The notes beneath the pieces were generated by a model that searched no databases, was not told where the DNA came from, and was given only the letters and a program-made list of their open reading frames with translations. Below are positions 1 through 10,579 of a stretch of 64,000 bases of DNA, piece after piece. The position numbers and the translations under genes were made by a program. Position 1 is the stretch's first letter. Each line of letters opens with the position of its first letter. The stretch spans positions 1-64,000 of the forward strand of contig CAWHOW010000048.1 in the NCBI GenBank assembly GCA_963831005.1, given 5' to 3'. The DNA comes from CAWHOW01 sp963831005 (GTDB lineage Bacteria > Bacteroidota > Bacteroidia > Bacteroidales > CG2-30-32-10).

Positions 1-689
1 ACCTCGTGGATAAACAATCCACTCATTTTGACAAGTATTCCAATTGGTGTTTCCCTGCTGAACACTTGATTTACGAATCAATGTATGGTTTTTGGTACAT
101 CCTGAGCCAACCACCCATCCAGTGTCAGAGGGGAAAATAGTATCATCTCCAATTTGATCCAATGCTGTGGTATATGATCCAAATGTTGAAATGTAAATGT
201 ACGTCAATGCCACTACATCCCTGCCTGTAAAATTCAAACTATCGGATAACATGTTAGCTTTGTTTCTTAATGCAGTATCAGCATTGGTATTTGCAATTAC
301 CCAAGTTTTATGTGCTGCGATAGTACCGCTTAAATTAATTAAAAAAGGTGGAGCGGACATTGAACCATTCACAGAGCCAAACAGGTAATAGTTGTCCAGA
401 TTTATACTATGAGAGGTCGGGTTATATAATTCTATGGCATCATCATGATTCAATGTATCCTGCACGTATTCGGATATAAATAATGATCCACAGGGTCCCG
501 CATCTGGCGCGGGGTTAAAATTAGTAGAACTGTTACTGCTACATCCATTTGCATCGGTAACAACCACGGTATAGGTAATGAGAGAAGTAGGAAACAAGTC
601 AGGTGGTGTCCAAACGTAAGTATAAGGAGGAGTACCGCCAGTAGCATGAAGCGGGACACCAGTCAAATAGTAAATCAGGTTACTATCCG

Positions 690-1630
690 CATTAACAACT
701 GGTAACGGGTTTATTGTAACCGTTACTGCTGCTGTACCCGAACAACCGCTTGAATTTGTAGCTGTAACAGTATATGTTGTTGTATTTGTCGGTGAAGCCA
801 CTGGATTGTAAATACTGGTTGAGCTTAGCCCTGTTGAAGGACTCCATGCAAAACTTGTGCCACCGCTTGCATTTAATGTTGTACTGTTTCCCTTGCATAT
901 TGCTGTATCCCGCCCTGCTGATACAGTAGGCAAAGGATTCACGGTTACTTTTACTCCCGCTGAAGCTGAACATCCATAAGCATTGGATACTGTAACGACA
1001 TAACTTAGGGTGCTTGTTGGAGATGCTACCGGATCGTAAATGGTCGTTGAATTTAACGCCGTCGAAGGACTCCATGCATAGCTGTTACCACCGCTTGCAA
1101 TAAGTGTTGCACTGCCGCCTTTACATATTGTAGTATCCGCTGGTCTTACAGATATTGTTGGTATGGGGTTTATAGTAACCGTTACCGCTGCTGTTCCCGA
1201 ACACCCGCTTGAATTTGTAACGGTAACGTTATATGTTGTAGTTGTTGTCGGTGATGCAACCGGATCATAAATACTTGTTGAACTTAAACCTGCTGATGGA
1301 CTCCATGTGTATGATGTTCCACTGCTTGCAATAAGCGTTACACTGCTGCCTTTACATATTGCAGTATCAGGTTTAGCAGATGCTGCGGTAAAAGGATTTA
1401 CAGTAATTGTTACTGCTGCTGTTGCTGAACAACTATTTGAATTAGTAACAGTAACGGTATAAGTTGTAGTAATTGTCGGAGATGCTACCGGATTGTAAAT
1501 ACTTGTTGAAGTTAATCCTGTTGAAGGACTCCATGAGTATGTTGTCCCACCGCTTGCATTTAGTGTTGTGCTGCTGCCTTTACATATTGCTGTATTACTA
1601 CCTGCCGATGCAGAGGGTAACGGATTTACT
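690..1630 (-). repeat. Four tandem PKD/Ig-like domain repeats inside the decayed surface protein
   Basis: Four successive units of about 230-240 bp encode closely similar segments containing TAICKGSS or TTICKGGS, then WSPSTGL and TYTVTVTNS. They are typical of tandem extracellular Ig/PKD-like domains in Bacteroidota adhesins. High nucleotide similarity between units suggests recent duplication or gene conversion. Confidence 0.8.
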
Positions 1631-2129
1631 GTAATATTCTTTGTTGAAGTATTAACAGTGCCACATGTACCGCTTGTAACTGCACAGTAAAATGAAGTAG
1701 AAGCTGTAAGATTTCCGGGATTATAGGTTTGTGTAGTAATTCCCGTTGAAGTTCCGTTCAGATACCACAAATAAGTATATGAACCAGTACCACCTGAACC
1801 TGTTGCTGTAAATGTGCCGGGACTTGTACCGCTGCATATTGGTGTTGTGCCCCCGCTGATACTTGCAGTTAAATTACTATAAACAGTTACGGTATAAGTT
1901 GAAGTATTTGCAGCCTGCCCGCAACTTGATACGGCGCAATAAATCGTTGTATTAGCTGTCAATGCAGGCGCTGTATAGGTTTGAGTTGTTACACCCGTAG
2001 AAGTGCCATTTTTATACCATAAGTAAGTATAAGTTCCATCACCGCCTGATCCTGTTGCTGTAAACATTGAAGGAGCAGTATTGTAACATACAGGGGAACT
2101 ACCACCAGATAAACTTGCCGTTAATGTAG

Positions 2130-3487
2130 GGCAGGTTTCTTTGTATTGCAAATAATATGTGCCATAAGCTGCGCTATTGTATCCTGTCATTTGTACATAA
2201 TATGTACCCGATGTAGTGCATGTCCATCCGTTAATGAATGACTCGTAATGTGTACATGCCCCTCCATCATCATTGGAAGCTGCTGTCGTACAACTACTGT
2301 TGATACCAAATATTTTCAGGTAAGTATCCCAACCTGTATTTGTGCCACATCCCAGATCAAGGCCACAAGTACTAAAATAATAAGTGTTTCCGGCAGTAGC
2401 ATTAAAAGAGTAATAATCAGCCCCGCCTTGTATAATAGAATGCGCTCCACTACTCTGGCAACTGGAAGTTGGAGTAATAGTATAATCGGCAGTTGAACCA
2501 GAATATTTTGGATAAGGAACTAAATTCCAAGTTGATGATGTGTTCGTGCCGCAACTATTAGAATCTTTAACGTACCATTGAACTGCTGTACCACACCATG
2601 AAGCGCTATTGTATTCGAGGAACTGTAAATCTATATACTTATTTGTATCGCAACTCCACTTTTGCCATGATGAGCCGTTATATACATAGAAAGTATAATA
2701 AAAGGGTGCAGTGCCTGTTGTAGGGGCATTCCATGTAAAATGCGTTATTTTTCCGGGCTGTAACATTTGCATTATTTGCAGGTGATGCTAAAGTCGGCGC
2801 ACCTGCCGCTGCACAATATTTATATTCTAAATAATATGTGCCATAAGCAGAACTATTATACCCTGTTAATTGTAAATAGTATGTGCCTGTTGTACCGCAT
2901 GTCCATCCGTTAATAAAAGAAGTACCATTGCTGCAAGCCCCGCCATCATCATTATATGCAGAAGTAGTACAACTTCCGTTTGTCCCGTATATTTTCAAAT
3001 AAGTGTCCCATGTAGTGTTTGTTCCGCATCCAAGGTCTTGGCTGCATGTGGTGAAATAATATGTATTTCCGGCAGTAGCAGTAAAGGAATAATAATCCGC
3101 TCCACCCTGAACAATAGAGTGCGCTCCGGTGCTCTGGCAACTGCCGGAAGGGGTAATTGTATAATCGGCAGTAGAGCCTGAGTATTTTGGATAAACCGAC
3201 AGGTTCCAAGTTGAAGAATTGGTACTGCCGCAACTGTTTGTTGCTTTCACATACCACTGTGCATTCGTACCGCACCAAGAAGCACTGTTGTATTCGCTTA
3301 ACTGAAGATTAAAATATGTATTAGAACCCGCACTATAGTTACTCCATGATGAGCCGTTATAAAAATATAAGGTATATGTAAAAGGAGTAGTACCTGTAGT
3401 AGGTGCACTCCATGTAAAATTGATTGTTTTTCCAGGTTGAACATTTGCATTGTTTGAAGGTGATGCCAGCGTTGGAGTTCCCGGCAC
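2130..3487 (-). repeat. Two-copy fibronectin-like plus pre-peptidase-like module (about 0.7 kb each)
   Basis: Two consecutive modules share TLASP.NNANV, FTW.APTTGT, GADYYSF.ATAGNTYYF and FINGWTC.T.GTYY segments. The second copy carries one extra base at about 2761 relative to the first, which makes the frameshift visible by direct comparison of the two copies. Confidence 0.75.
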
Positions 3488-5067
3488 TGTGCAGGGAGGA
3501 GTATATGTTACTGTCTCTGTCCATGTGGAATTGTTTACATAAAGGTTCGTTGTACTGCACGAACCGCTTGGGTAATCCCTGGATACTTTTATAGTGAAGG
3601 GAACAGCACCAGAAGAATATGTCCCATTTGCAATTGTGGAATTATGGTTCCTGTTACATTACAAGTACCAGCACTATTGGTATTACAATACCAATATCCA
3701 TCAAGATTACTTCCTGAAACAAAACCAATATACCCGTCAGATAACCAGCTTGGCGAAACCGCAATATAAGTACAGGCTGAATTAGTTGCTGTTACAGTAC
3801 TCCCGGCAGGTACAGTTACATTCATATTTACACTATTGAAACTGGAATAATAGCATGAAGCAATATTCCCCGATGTATAAGTGTTGCTTGCCGTAGGGTC
3901 AATTATTACAGGGTATGCCCTGTTTGCTGCCGTTAGCCAGCTTAAAGGAACAACAACTGATAAAGTATATTTTCCGTCCTTTTCTTTTATCCTGTATGAG
4001 CCAATAATAGTTCTGTCCTTTTCTGCGCTTTTATCAAGATTTTGCACGCCTGATTCTTTCTTTGTAGCCGAGCAACTCCTTTTTTCTGTATAACCGTCTG
4101 TTGATTCATAATAAACTGGAGTTTGAAAACGCCCTACCTCTTTCCCTGAACTATTTATTATTATCAAATCACCCTGCCAGCCGGAAATTGTTTCTTGTCC
4201 TTCTCCTGATTTAATTAATTGCCATCCCGCAGGTAGTTCTATTTTATCTTCAAATACAAGATAACCGTCAGTGTTATTATAATTAGGTCTTGCATTAATA
4301 ATATAGTCTGACTTGGCAAAACAAAAATCTACCTGCTGATTCCTGTCAATATTACTCCATACATTATTAAACTAATACACTTCTTTCTCTTTTACATTGT
4401 TACCATTATTTTTATTATCGGCTATCCGACTAACTTCATTAAAGTTTTTATCCATTACTATCATATCCACATTATCCCCGAAACTTATATATTGGTCTTT
4501 CTCCAAAGCCATCGTTGTTTTGCCTGTACTCACATCAATTGAAATTGGTAAATCCGTTTTGGAAACTTCATAAATATTAGGTTACTCTTGTTTTGATACA
4601 ATGTTCCATCTAAAGGAATCCAGTTCCCGCTTGCATCTTTATAATGAAAATAACCATTGGTCTGTACTTTGGTAAATGAACCGTCAGGATTGAGGAACGT
4701 ACGAGATTGTGCGTCTCTCTTTTCAATCAGTTCTTTACTCTCGGAGGAATAACCATGTTTTACGGTAGCAGCTTGTGTAAGAGAATATTCTCGTGGATTA
4801 ACTTCTTTTGCTTCTTTGGAAGTACTCCCTGTTTTCGGAATTATTGATGATTGTGAGTTTATGTTAGCTATAGGAGATTGTTTTTGCAACCGGACATTCG
4901 ACTTCCATGCGCTCACATTATTAATGGTTTTACCGTTTTGCTCACTTTTATCTTTATTAGTTTTGACCCTTAACATTAGTATTCCATAAAAAGAATACAA
5001 AGAAACTGGAATTACAAAATAAAACAGGCATCTGTTTTGTAACCGGAAAAAAGTAAAGATTTTTCAT

Positions 5068-5675
5068 GAGGATATAATTTTAGTTAATGATTAGATAGTC
5101 TTTTAAGTAAAGAACCATAACTAACCCAAATGTTGACGCATTAACAAAATAATTCACTTCATTTATTATTATTAATTTAATAATAGAAATGATAAAAACC
5201 GCCCAACTCCCCTAAAAATCCTTACAAAAAAGGGCGTGAACCTCTGCCTGAAGAATCAGCTTTTAAAAGGCATCGACAAACGCCTGTATAGACTGAAACA
5301 AAGCAAAAGGAACACACCCGTACGGGTGCGTCCACTAAAGCAATTCATATGTTCTCTTCTCCTGAAAATTGGTCGTTTTCTTACATGAGAAATGGTTAGT
5401 AACGCAACATCTTTGTTACTTAATTAAAGAACGATTTTAATTTTAACGATACAAATATAATTCAAAATTATGTAAAACCTAACCTTGTTGAAAAATTAAT
5501 ATAGCTAAACTTAACAAAAAGTACATCTGGCTATGCTTTTGAGAGGAATTAAGAAAAATATTTATTAACAAGGTGGTGACGTTTTGTTGATTTTAGAGAC
5601 TATATATATAATGGCTTACAGATTTACTTAAGGGAACCTCTAAAAATTCAAAGCACATCATTGCAATCCCGAACA
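5068..5675. other. Intergenic region with no supported gene
   Basis: This AT-rich region lies upstream of the decayed surface-protein gene. A short relatively GC-richer stretch at about 5216-5400 is open in one forward frame with many Lys and Arg codons, but it has no convincing start and no family I recognise. I annotate nothing here. Confidence 0.5.
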
Positions 5676-5749
5676 CGTCATTGCGAGGAGGAACGACGAA
5701 GCAATCTGAGCAACGAATAAAAGATTGCTTCACTCTGTTCGCAATGACG
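5676..5749. repeat. Dispersed hairpin repeat (CATTGCGAGGAGG family)
   Basis: The left arm begins CGTCATTGCGAGGAGGAACG and the right arm ends TTCGCAATGACG, forming an imperfect inverted repeat. The same family occurs at 11270-11338. It looks like a non-coding dispersed palindromic repeat. Confidence 0.75.
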
Positions 5750-5892
5750 AATTTCATAATAATTAGAAGTACTCTTAACTAAAATCATCAATTTTTAGCT
5801 AATTATCTCTTTAGTTTGTTTTATTGGTAATATTTAATCAGACTCATGCAGGGAATATGTTTCTTTAGCAAACATTTGTTAACAATATCGTT

Positions 5893-6365
5893 TTGCCTGC
5901 AATCATTTGCACCATGCTTGCAATCATAGGACTGATGCTTGTAATCATTTGACATATCCTTGTAATCATCGGACCGATCATTAGGAGCATTTAACCGATG
6001 CTTGTAATTACAGGACCGATACTTATAATCATTTACCCGATTCCTCTAATCATCGGACCGTTCCTTGTAATCATTTAACCGAAGCTTGTAATCATAGGAC
6101 TGATGCTTGTAATCATTTGACCGATCCTTGTAATCATCGGACCGATCATTAGGAGCATTTAACCGATGCTTGTAATTACAGGACCGATACTTATAATCAT
6201 TTACCCGATTCCTCTAATCATCGGACCGTTCCTTGTAATCATTTAACCGAAGCTTGTAATCATCGGACTGATGCTTGTAATCATTTGACCGATTATCATA
6301 AGCATTGAACAGATGCTTAGGAACATCGGACCGATTCTTGTAATCATCGGACCGATGATTACTTT
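5893..6365. repeat. 21-bp-period minisatellite array 1 with a 168-bp higher-order duplication
   Basis: About 22 degenerate units of 21 bp share the core CTTGTAATCAT followed by variants of TTGACCG or CGGACCG. A block beginning at about 5931 recurs almost unchanged at 6099, an offset of 168 bp or exactly eight units, so a multi-unit block was duplicated. There are no unique spacers. The core ATGCTTGTAAT also appears, in reverse orientation, in the array at 47.7 kb. Confidence 0.85.
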
Positions 6366-6557
6366 CCTTAGGCTTTTCCTTCTAAAGAATAGGATAATGA
6401 TTATAAAGAAAACAGGTATAATTACTTTCCTTTCTTCTGTGATTAGAAGTATAAGCAGTATATTCCTAAAAAGAAAAGAGTACTTAAAGGTTTTAACTCT
6501 AAGTACTCCAAACTTTAGTGTACCTGCCTACATGACTTGCAGGCTCTAAATACTTTT

Positions 6558-7385
6558 TTACTGAACTATCACATACACCCAGTTACCCCATGTATAGTGT
6601 GAAGTTGCGCCATCAGTAAAAGTGGCTTTATGCGCGGAAGATGCAACTGTAGGTGTAGAGGCTTTTTTAACAAGGGAAGTAGGCGTGGTTGTTGGGGTGC
6701 GCTTTATTGGCACAACGGTAGCTTCACGAAAACCGTAAATGCTTCCGCTCTTTAAATTGTTAACCACAATATCAGCTTCAAGGCTGAAAAGCAATTCGGC
6801 AAACACCGTAGGAGGTACTCCTTTAGTAGGTGTAGTGCCATACTGGCGTATATAACCGGCACGGGAACCTACCGCTTTAGTGGTTATAGCAACTGCCTCT
6901 ATACCAAAAGGAGTTACTTTAAATGCACGGGTAGAAGGCGCTTTGGTCTTTTTAACTTTATAACCGCAGCGAATTACTACCTGTATCCCTACGGAAACAT
7001 CTCCTGCTGCAATCGCTGCGTTCCGGGCAATTGACTGAATGTAGAGGGCATTCTGGTTGTACGAGTTAATACAAATGTTTCTTTCCGTTGTTACCTGTGC
7101 CGATGTTGATGTAGGAGGCTTTCCTAAGAAGCCATCGTAAGTATTATCCAAAGTGGTCGCTTGTCCTTTAATTGTTACATCGCTTACCGGAGGCGCAACC
7201 ACAAGCGGATCGCCAAGCGTTTTCTGTAAATTACAATCCTTGATCAATGTCGGGGTTGTTGTTTTCTTGCTTGCCAAAAGAACGGTTATCAATGGAAGAT
7301 TTTTTACCAATGACGCCATGATAAAGTTCATTACAAATCTTTCTCCATAGCTCATAGGCTTTGGTTTTTCAATTGTTGTTTCCAT
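6558..7385 (-). CDS. Hypothetical protein, 275 aa
   Basis: I do not recognise this 275-residue protein. The first 50 residues include a moderately hydrophobic stretch (NFIMASLVKNLPLITVLLAS) but no clear signal peptidase site. The rest is rich in Thr, Val and Ala and poor in acidic residues. A likely folded core at about 100-215 (YNQNALYIQSIARNAAI; GIQVVIRCGYKV) is followed by a Thr/Pro/Lys-rich linker at about 225-250 and a terminal segment with TWGNWVYVIVQ. Codon use looks native and the frame is undisturbed. The next gene in the same direction lies upstream at 7509-7931, separated by about 120 bp. It may be a structural or surface-associated protein, but nothing in it fixes a function. Confidence 0.6.
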   Translation of the reverse strand: METTIEKPKPMSYGERFVMNFIMASLVKNLPLITVLLASKKTTTPTLIKDCNLQKTLGDPLVVAPPVSDVTIKGQATTLDNTYDGFLGKPPTSTSAQVTTERNICINSYNQNALYIQSIARNAAIAAGDVSVGIQVVIRCGYKVKKTKAPSTRAFKVTPFGIEAVAITTKAVGSRAGYIRQYGTTPTKGVPPTVFAELLFSLEADIVVNNLKSGSIYGFREATVVPIKRTPTTTPTSLVKKASTPTVASSAHKATFTDGATSHYTWGNWVYVIVQ

Positions 7386-7508
7386 AATTTAAGTTTTGAA
7401 GGTTAATATTTTTTTTGATTTACGATTACAAAGATACTATGCTTAAAACCCACTTGTCAAGCGGTTTCCGGCAATAGTCCAGCGATAGTCCAACGATAGT
7501 CCCGAATG

Positions 7509-7931
7509 TTATAGCGAAATTTTCTTGATTATTTCATCAATTTCAGCGTGTACGTAAGCGTAGCGAGTTTTCTCATTATTAACCCTGTAACAGAGTTTTC
7601 TTAGTGCGTTTTCTTTCATTTTATTATTGTCAAAGTCGGTGAAATGCCTTTCGGCGAACCGAAAATAAGCTTTACTGACTTTTAAAATAATGAATTTTTC
7701 ATTGCATAAACGGTGAAGTAGCAGGGCCAGAAACTCCAATTTATCCCCGTTCCATCGCACATCGGGGCAATTATGGGGATACTTGAACAAGTCGTATAAT
7801 TCCTTTTGTTTAAGGATAAACCCTCTCTCTACCAGTATTTGCGCAAGTAAATGAATGCTCCCTATTTTTGCCCATACAGGTGTGCATGACAGGGAGTTAT
7901 ACATGCTTGCCAATACCATAAACGGTATCAT
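7509..7931 (-). CDS. Hypothetical protein, 140 aa; possible RteC-like C-terminal fold
   Basis: This 140-residue protein has no signal peptide or membrane span. The order of segments is a helical first half (HLLAQILVERGFILKQKELYDLF), a middle LALLLHRLCNEKFIIL, then YFRFAERHFTDF and a basic C-terminal helix. It vaguely recalls the C-terminal half of RteC-like Bacteroidota regulators, where a YF.F..HF segment is followed by a Lys-rich tail. The resemblance is weak and unverified. The start is the first ATG after an upstream non-coding stretch. It may be a remnant of a mobile-element regulator or an independent small gene. Confidence 0.5.
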   Translation of the reverse strand: MIPFMVLASMYNSLSCTPVWAKIGSIHLLAQILVERGFILKQKELYDLFKYPHNCPDVRWNGDKLEFLALLLHRLCNEKFIILKVSKAYFRFAERHFTDFDNNKMKENALRKLCYRVNNEKTRYAYVHAEIDEIIKKISL

Positions 7932-8450
7932 ATAATAGCGTTGTTTAGTGTCACGGTGTTAAATAGTAAGTGGGTGTACAAGCATGCATGTTTCACTATA
8001 AAAGGGATAGGATATATTTGGAATAGGCTCATCAGCACAGGGATTTAAAGGATTAATCAAATACAAATATACATCAAATAGTTGATTTTACTACATAAAA
8101 CAAAATAAATATTTATCAACACCCTATTAATACTAATAAAACATCATGTTGAAATTTTAAACTATAGTGATATCAAGGAGATTGTTGATTTAAGATCCCT
8201 GCCTGCCGTCAGTCTGAGGAGTCCCTATTAAAGAACAATAGAACAACTTGCCTGTCGGTAGTCATGTTTGAACATCCGCCGCGGCGGAGAACATTCGAAT
8301 GAGGATTTGTGTAATACTTGTTACCAGATACTTTGAATATTGAATTTGAGGCTTTGAACTTTGATTTTTTTTATATGAGAAATAATCATTATTTTTGAAG
8401 TGTCGTAATAACATTCATTAAATAATAAGTTTTGTAATTCTGATACTGAT
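7932..8450. other. Intergenic region, no gene seen
   Basis: About 520 bp of AT-rich sequence separate the minus-strand hypothetical gene from the plus-strand response regulator. A short GC-rich palindrome (CCGCCGCGGCGG, near 8278) is present. I see no RNA gene or convincing small ORF. Confidence 0.5.
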
Positions 8451-8849
8451 ATGGAAAAGAAAAATGCAAAAATCCTCATAGTAGATGACGACCCTGATAT
8501 AACACGGGCTATTCAGGTCATATTGGAATCAAAACAATATATTGTTTCTGCTACTAACAGCAAGAAGGAAGGCAGGAAGATGCTTGAGGAATTCAAACCC
8601 GATCTTGTTATTCTGGATGTGATGATGGATGGTATGTCTGATGGTTTCGACCTTTCGCTTGAAATAAAGAACACCCCCGGATTTGAGAAAACTCCTGTTT
8701 TGCTTTATACCGGTATTGATCAGAAAACAGGTGTTAATTTTAAATCGGCAATAGGTAATACAGCACAAATAAAAGCTGACGGGTATCTTGAAAAACCTGT
8801 TTCTCCGCAGGTATTACTGTCGGAGGTAGAACGGCTTCTGTCATTATAA
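8451..8849 (+). CDS. Single-domain (REC-only) response regulator
   Basis: This 132-aa protein consists of one receiver domain and nothing else. The acidic pocket is D12-D13-D14, the phosphoacceptor is D56 in LVILDVMM, the conserved Thr is T87 in YTG, and the Lys is K115 in LEKP. With no output domain it probably signals by protein contact, as CheY-like or phosphorelay proteins do. It lies about 180 bp upstream of the RegB-like kinase gene on the same strand, which suggests a functional pair, although the gap allows separate transcription. The partner output protein is not evident from sequence. Confidence 0.9.
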   Translation: MEKKNAKILIVDDDPDITRAIQVILESKQYIVSATNSKKEGRKMLEEFKPDLVILDVMMDGMSDGFDLSLEIKNTPGFEKTPVLLYTGIDQKTGVNFKSAIGNTAQIKADGYLEKPVSPQVLLSEVERLLSL

Positions 8850-9030
8850 CAATATAACAGGATGTCCCAGACATTTTATGAGTACACCAGAAAGGTATAA
8901 TGGTATAAGGTATAGAGGTTATATGATAAGCGCTGAAGTGGTGGCAACATGAAAGCCTTATTCCTTTACTTCCCTATTCCTTTATACCTTCAAATAAAAA
9001 AGCGTAAGTTTAAGCCATCTATAGAATAAA

Positions 9031-10395
9031 GTGGAGTTAATCCCTCAAAATATTAAGTACATCAATGGGGCCTATTGGCTCATTCGACTTAGATGGATAG
9101 CAATAGCGTGGGTTTGCATTGCAACTCTTTCAGCAAAATATATTTTTCATGTCCAGGTTCAGGATCTGTCTTTTTATATAGTTGCTTTTGCCTTAAGCAT
9201 AGAAAACATTGTCTCTCTGAGGTTCCTTAGTGTTTTTAAACACCTACGGTTTAAAGAAAGATTTCAGAGACTTGTTAGCAGAATAATCAATTTCCAAATT
9301 TCATTCGATCTTCTTGCTTTAGCCACTATCATCCATTATTCCGGCGGTATTGAAAACCCGATTTTTGTTTGCTTTATTTTCCACATGGTCATTGCAAGTA
9401 TCTTGCTTAAAAGGATGGATAGTTATATCCAGGCAACACTTGGCTTGCTGATGTTATGGACTATGTCTTTGCTGGAATATTCAGGTGTTATTGACCATCA
9501 TAACTTATGGGTGCACAGAGTAGCAGAATACCACTTGTATCTTGACAGGCCATTTATAATTGAAACACTCACGGTGTTTACATTTACTTCTTATGTATTG
9601 GTTTATATGACAAATTTTATTGTAGGTTTGTTACGTAAGCAGGAAGAAGCCTATCAGCAGGCAAATAAATTATTGAACCAGAAAGATAAAATAAAAGATG
9701 AATATGTTTCTCGCGTTACCCATAATATCAAAGGGCATCTGACCGTCATTCAAACGAATCTTGCCATTATGAAGGACAGGACGATAGGCTCAGTTGATGA
9801 GAAACAAGTTGAATTTATTGATAATGCTTATAACCGTACTTCCAAGCTTACTTTATTTGTAAATGACCTGTTGAAGCTTACCCAGATGCGCTTAAATGAA
9901 AAACCCGAGATAGAAGAATTTTCATTAAGAGAAGTAATTAATAATGTTGTTGATGCTGCTTCCAAAAATGCACAGGCGAAATCCCTTAATCTAATTCATC
10001 ACATTGATGATAGCATTGTCAATATTGTCAGCAACAGGTTTTCCATGGAAGAACTTATTACAAGTTTGCTTTTTAATGCTATTAAATATACACCTAAAAA
10101 CGGCGTTGTCGAATTGAACGTAACCGATCACAAAGACACTATCCAGATTGAGGTTTCTGATACCGGCATAGGAATCCCGAATGCTGAACTCCCTAATATT
10201 TTTAATGAATTTTATAGGGCAACAAATGCAAAAGAATTAATTAAGGATGGGACTGGTTTGGGTTTGGCAATGGCAAAATATATAGTGCAACGGTATGGTG
10301 GCGATATTAGTGTTACAAGCAAAGAGGGAATAGGCACTAAATTCCGTGTTACATTTCCAAAGAAAATTACGGTAGTTAAAGAAAGATTATTCTGA
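9031..10395 (+). CDS. Membrane sensor histidine kinase with RegB-like quinone-sensing N-terminus
   Basis: This 454-aa kinase starts at GTG. Residues 18-200 form about six hydrophobic helices. Between them lies GGIENPI at 105-111, matching the GGxxNPF heptad that in RegB/PrrB kinases binds ubiquinone and senses redox state. A short coiled linker leads to the H-box with H231 (RVTHNIKG), the N-box N349 (LLFNAIKYTP), the G1 box DTGIGIP near 377 and the G2 box GTGLGLA at 407-413. It should autophosphorylate in the cytoplasm and pass phosphate to a regulator, most simply the REC protein at 8451. A quinone-sensing kinase fits a genome with a hydrogenase that appears to feed the quinone pool. The regulon is unknown. 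Confidence 0.88.
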   Translation: MELIPQNIKYINGAYWLIRLRWIAIAWVCIATLSAKYIFHVQVQDLSFYIVAFALSIENIVSLRFLSVFKHLRFKERFQRLVSRIINFQISFDLLALATIIHYSGGIENPIFVCFIFHMVIASILLKRMDSYIQATLGLLMLWTMSLLEYSGVIDHHNLWVHRVAEYHLYLDRPFIIETLTVFTFTSYVLVYMTNFIVGLLRKQEEAYQQANKLLNQKDKIKDEYVSRVTHNIKGHLTVIQTNLAIMKDRTIGSVDEKQVEFIDNAYNRTSKLTLFVNDLLKLTQMRLNEKPEIEEFSLREVINNVVDAASKNAQAKSLNLIHHIDDSIVNIVSNRFSMEELITSLLFNAIKYTPKNGVVELNVTDHKDTIQIEVSDTGIGIPNAELPNIFNEFYRATNAKELIKDGTGLGLAMAKYIVQRYGGDISVTSKEGIGTKFRVTFPKKITVVKERLF

Positions 10396-10579
10396 TAGAA
10401 TTTCATAAGCCTTATGTGATAAACATTAAAAGGTCATTTGTTGTCATTTGCTACGCGTCATTAATTGTCATTTACTACCTGCAATATTTATGGAATAATA
10501 ACTATGAATGACTATCAATGACTATGAATGACAGTTTGGTGTTGAAGGGAAGATCAAATTATTACCTGTTGCCGGGTAA

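Larger units (their letters stand above)
1..5067 (-). pseudogene. Decayed giant repeat-rich secreted surface protein (3' end beyond window)
   Basis: Read on the minus strand from an ATG at 5067, the sequence encodes a secreted multidomain protein but needs several corrections. The start gives a hydrophobic leader ending in KGQN, then the frame shifts within roughly the first 40 codons. A second shift lies near 4580, an in-frame TAG at 4372-4374, a third shift near 3645, and a fourth at about 2761, where one extra base breaks the second copy of a repeat. From 2760 to 1 one frame stays open off the window edge. Corrected domains in order are a leader, an N-terminal module ending around VIIDPTAS, two copies of a fibronectin-like plus pre-peptidase-like module, two Ig-like units, four PKD/Ig-like units, and a lamin-tail-like domain (LFISEYVQD near 470). 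This resembles Bacteroidota adhesin-type T9SS substrates. The lesions include a substitution and indels outside homopolymers, so decay is likelier than sequencing error. Family-level function is inferred. Confidence 0.8.

Noticed and set aside
692..1075. Alternative minus-strand ORF within the surface protein (and forward ORFs at 197-388, 2248-2496)
   Set aside because: They run in other frames across domain repeats that are clearly coded in the frame ending at position 1. Their translations are Ser/Asn/Cys-rich shadows.
5216..5400. Possible small basic protein or structured RNA in the 5.2-5.4 kb gap
   Set aside because: One forward frame is open with many Lys and Arg codons but has no good start, no family resemblance and no conservation evidence. 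A genome-wide homology search would decide.
10440..10545. Direct and inverted repeats of GTCATTTACTA and ATGAATGAC
   Set aside because: Short, low-complexity and degenerate. A weakly similar stretch occurs near 29360-29410, but the evidence was too thin for a defined element.
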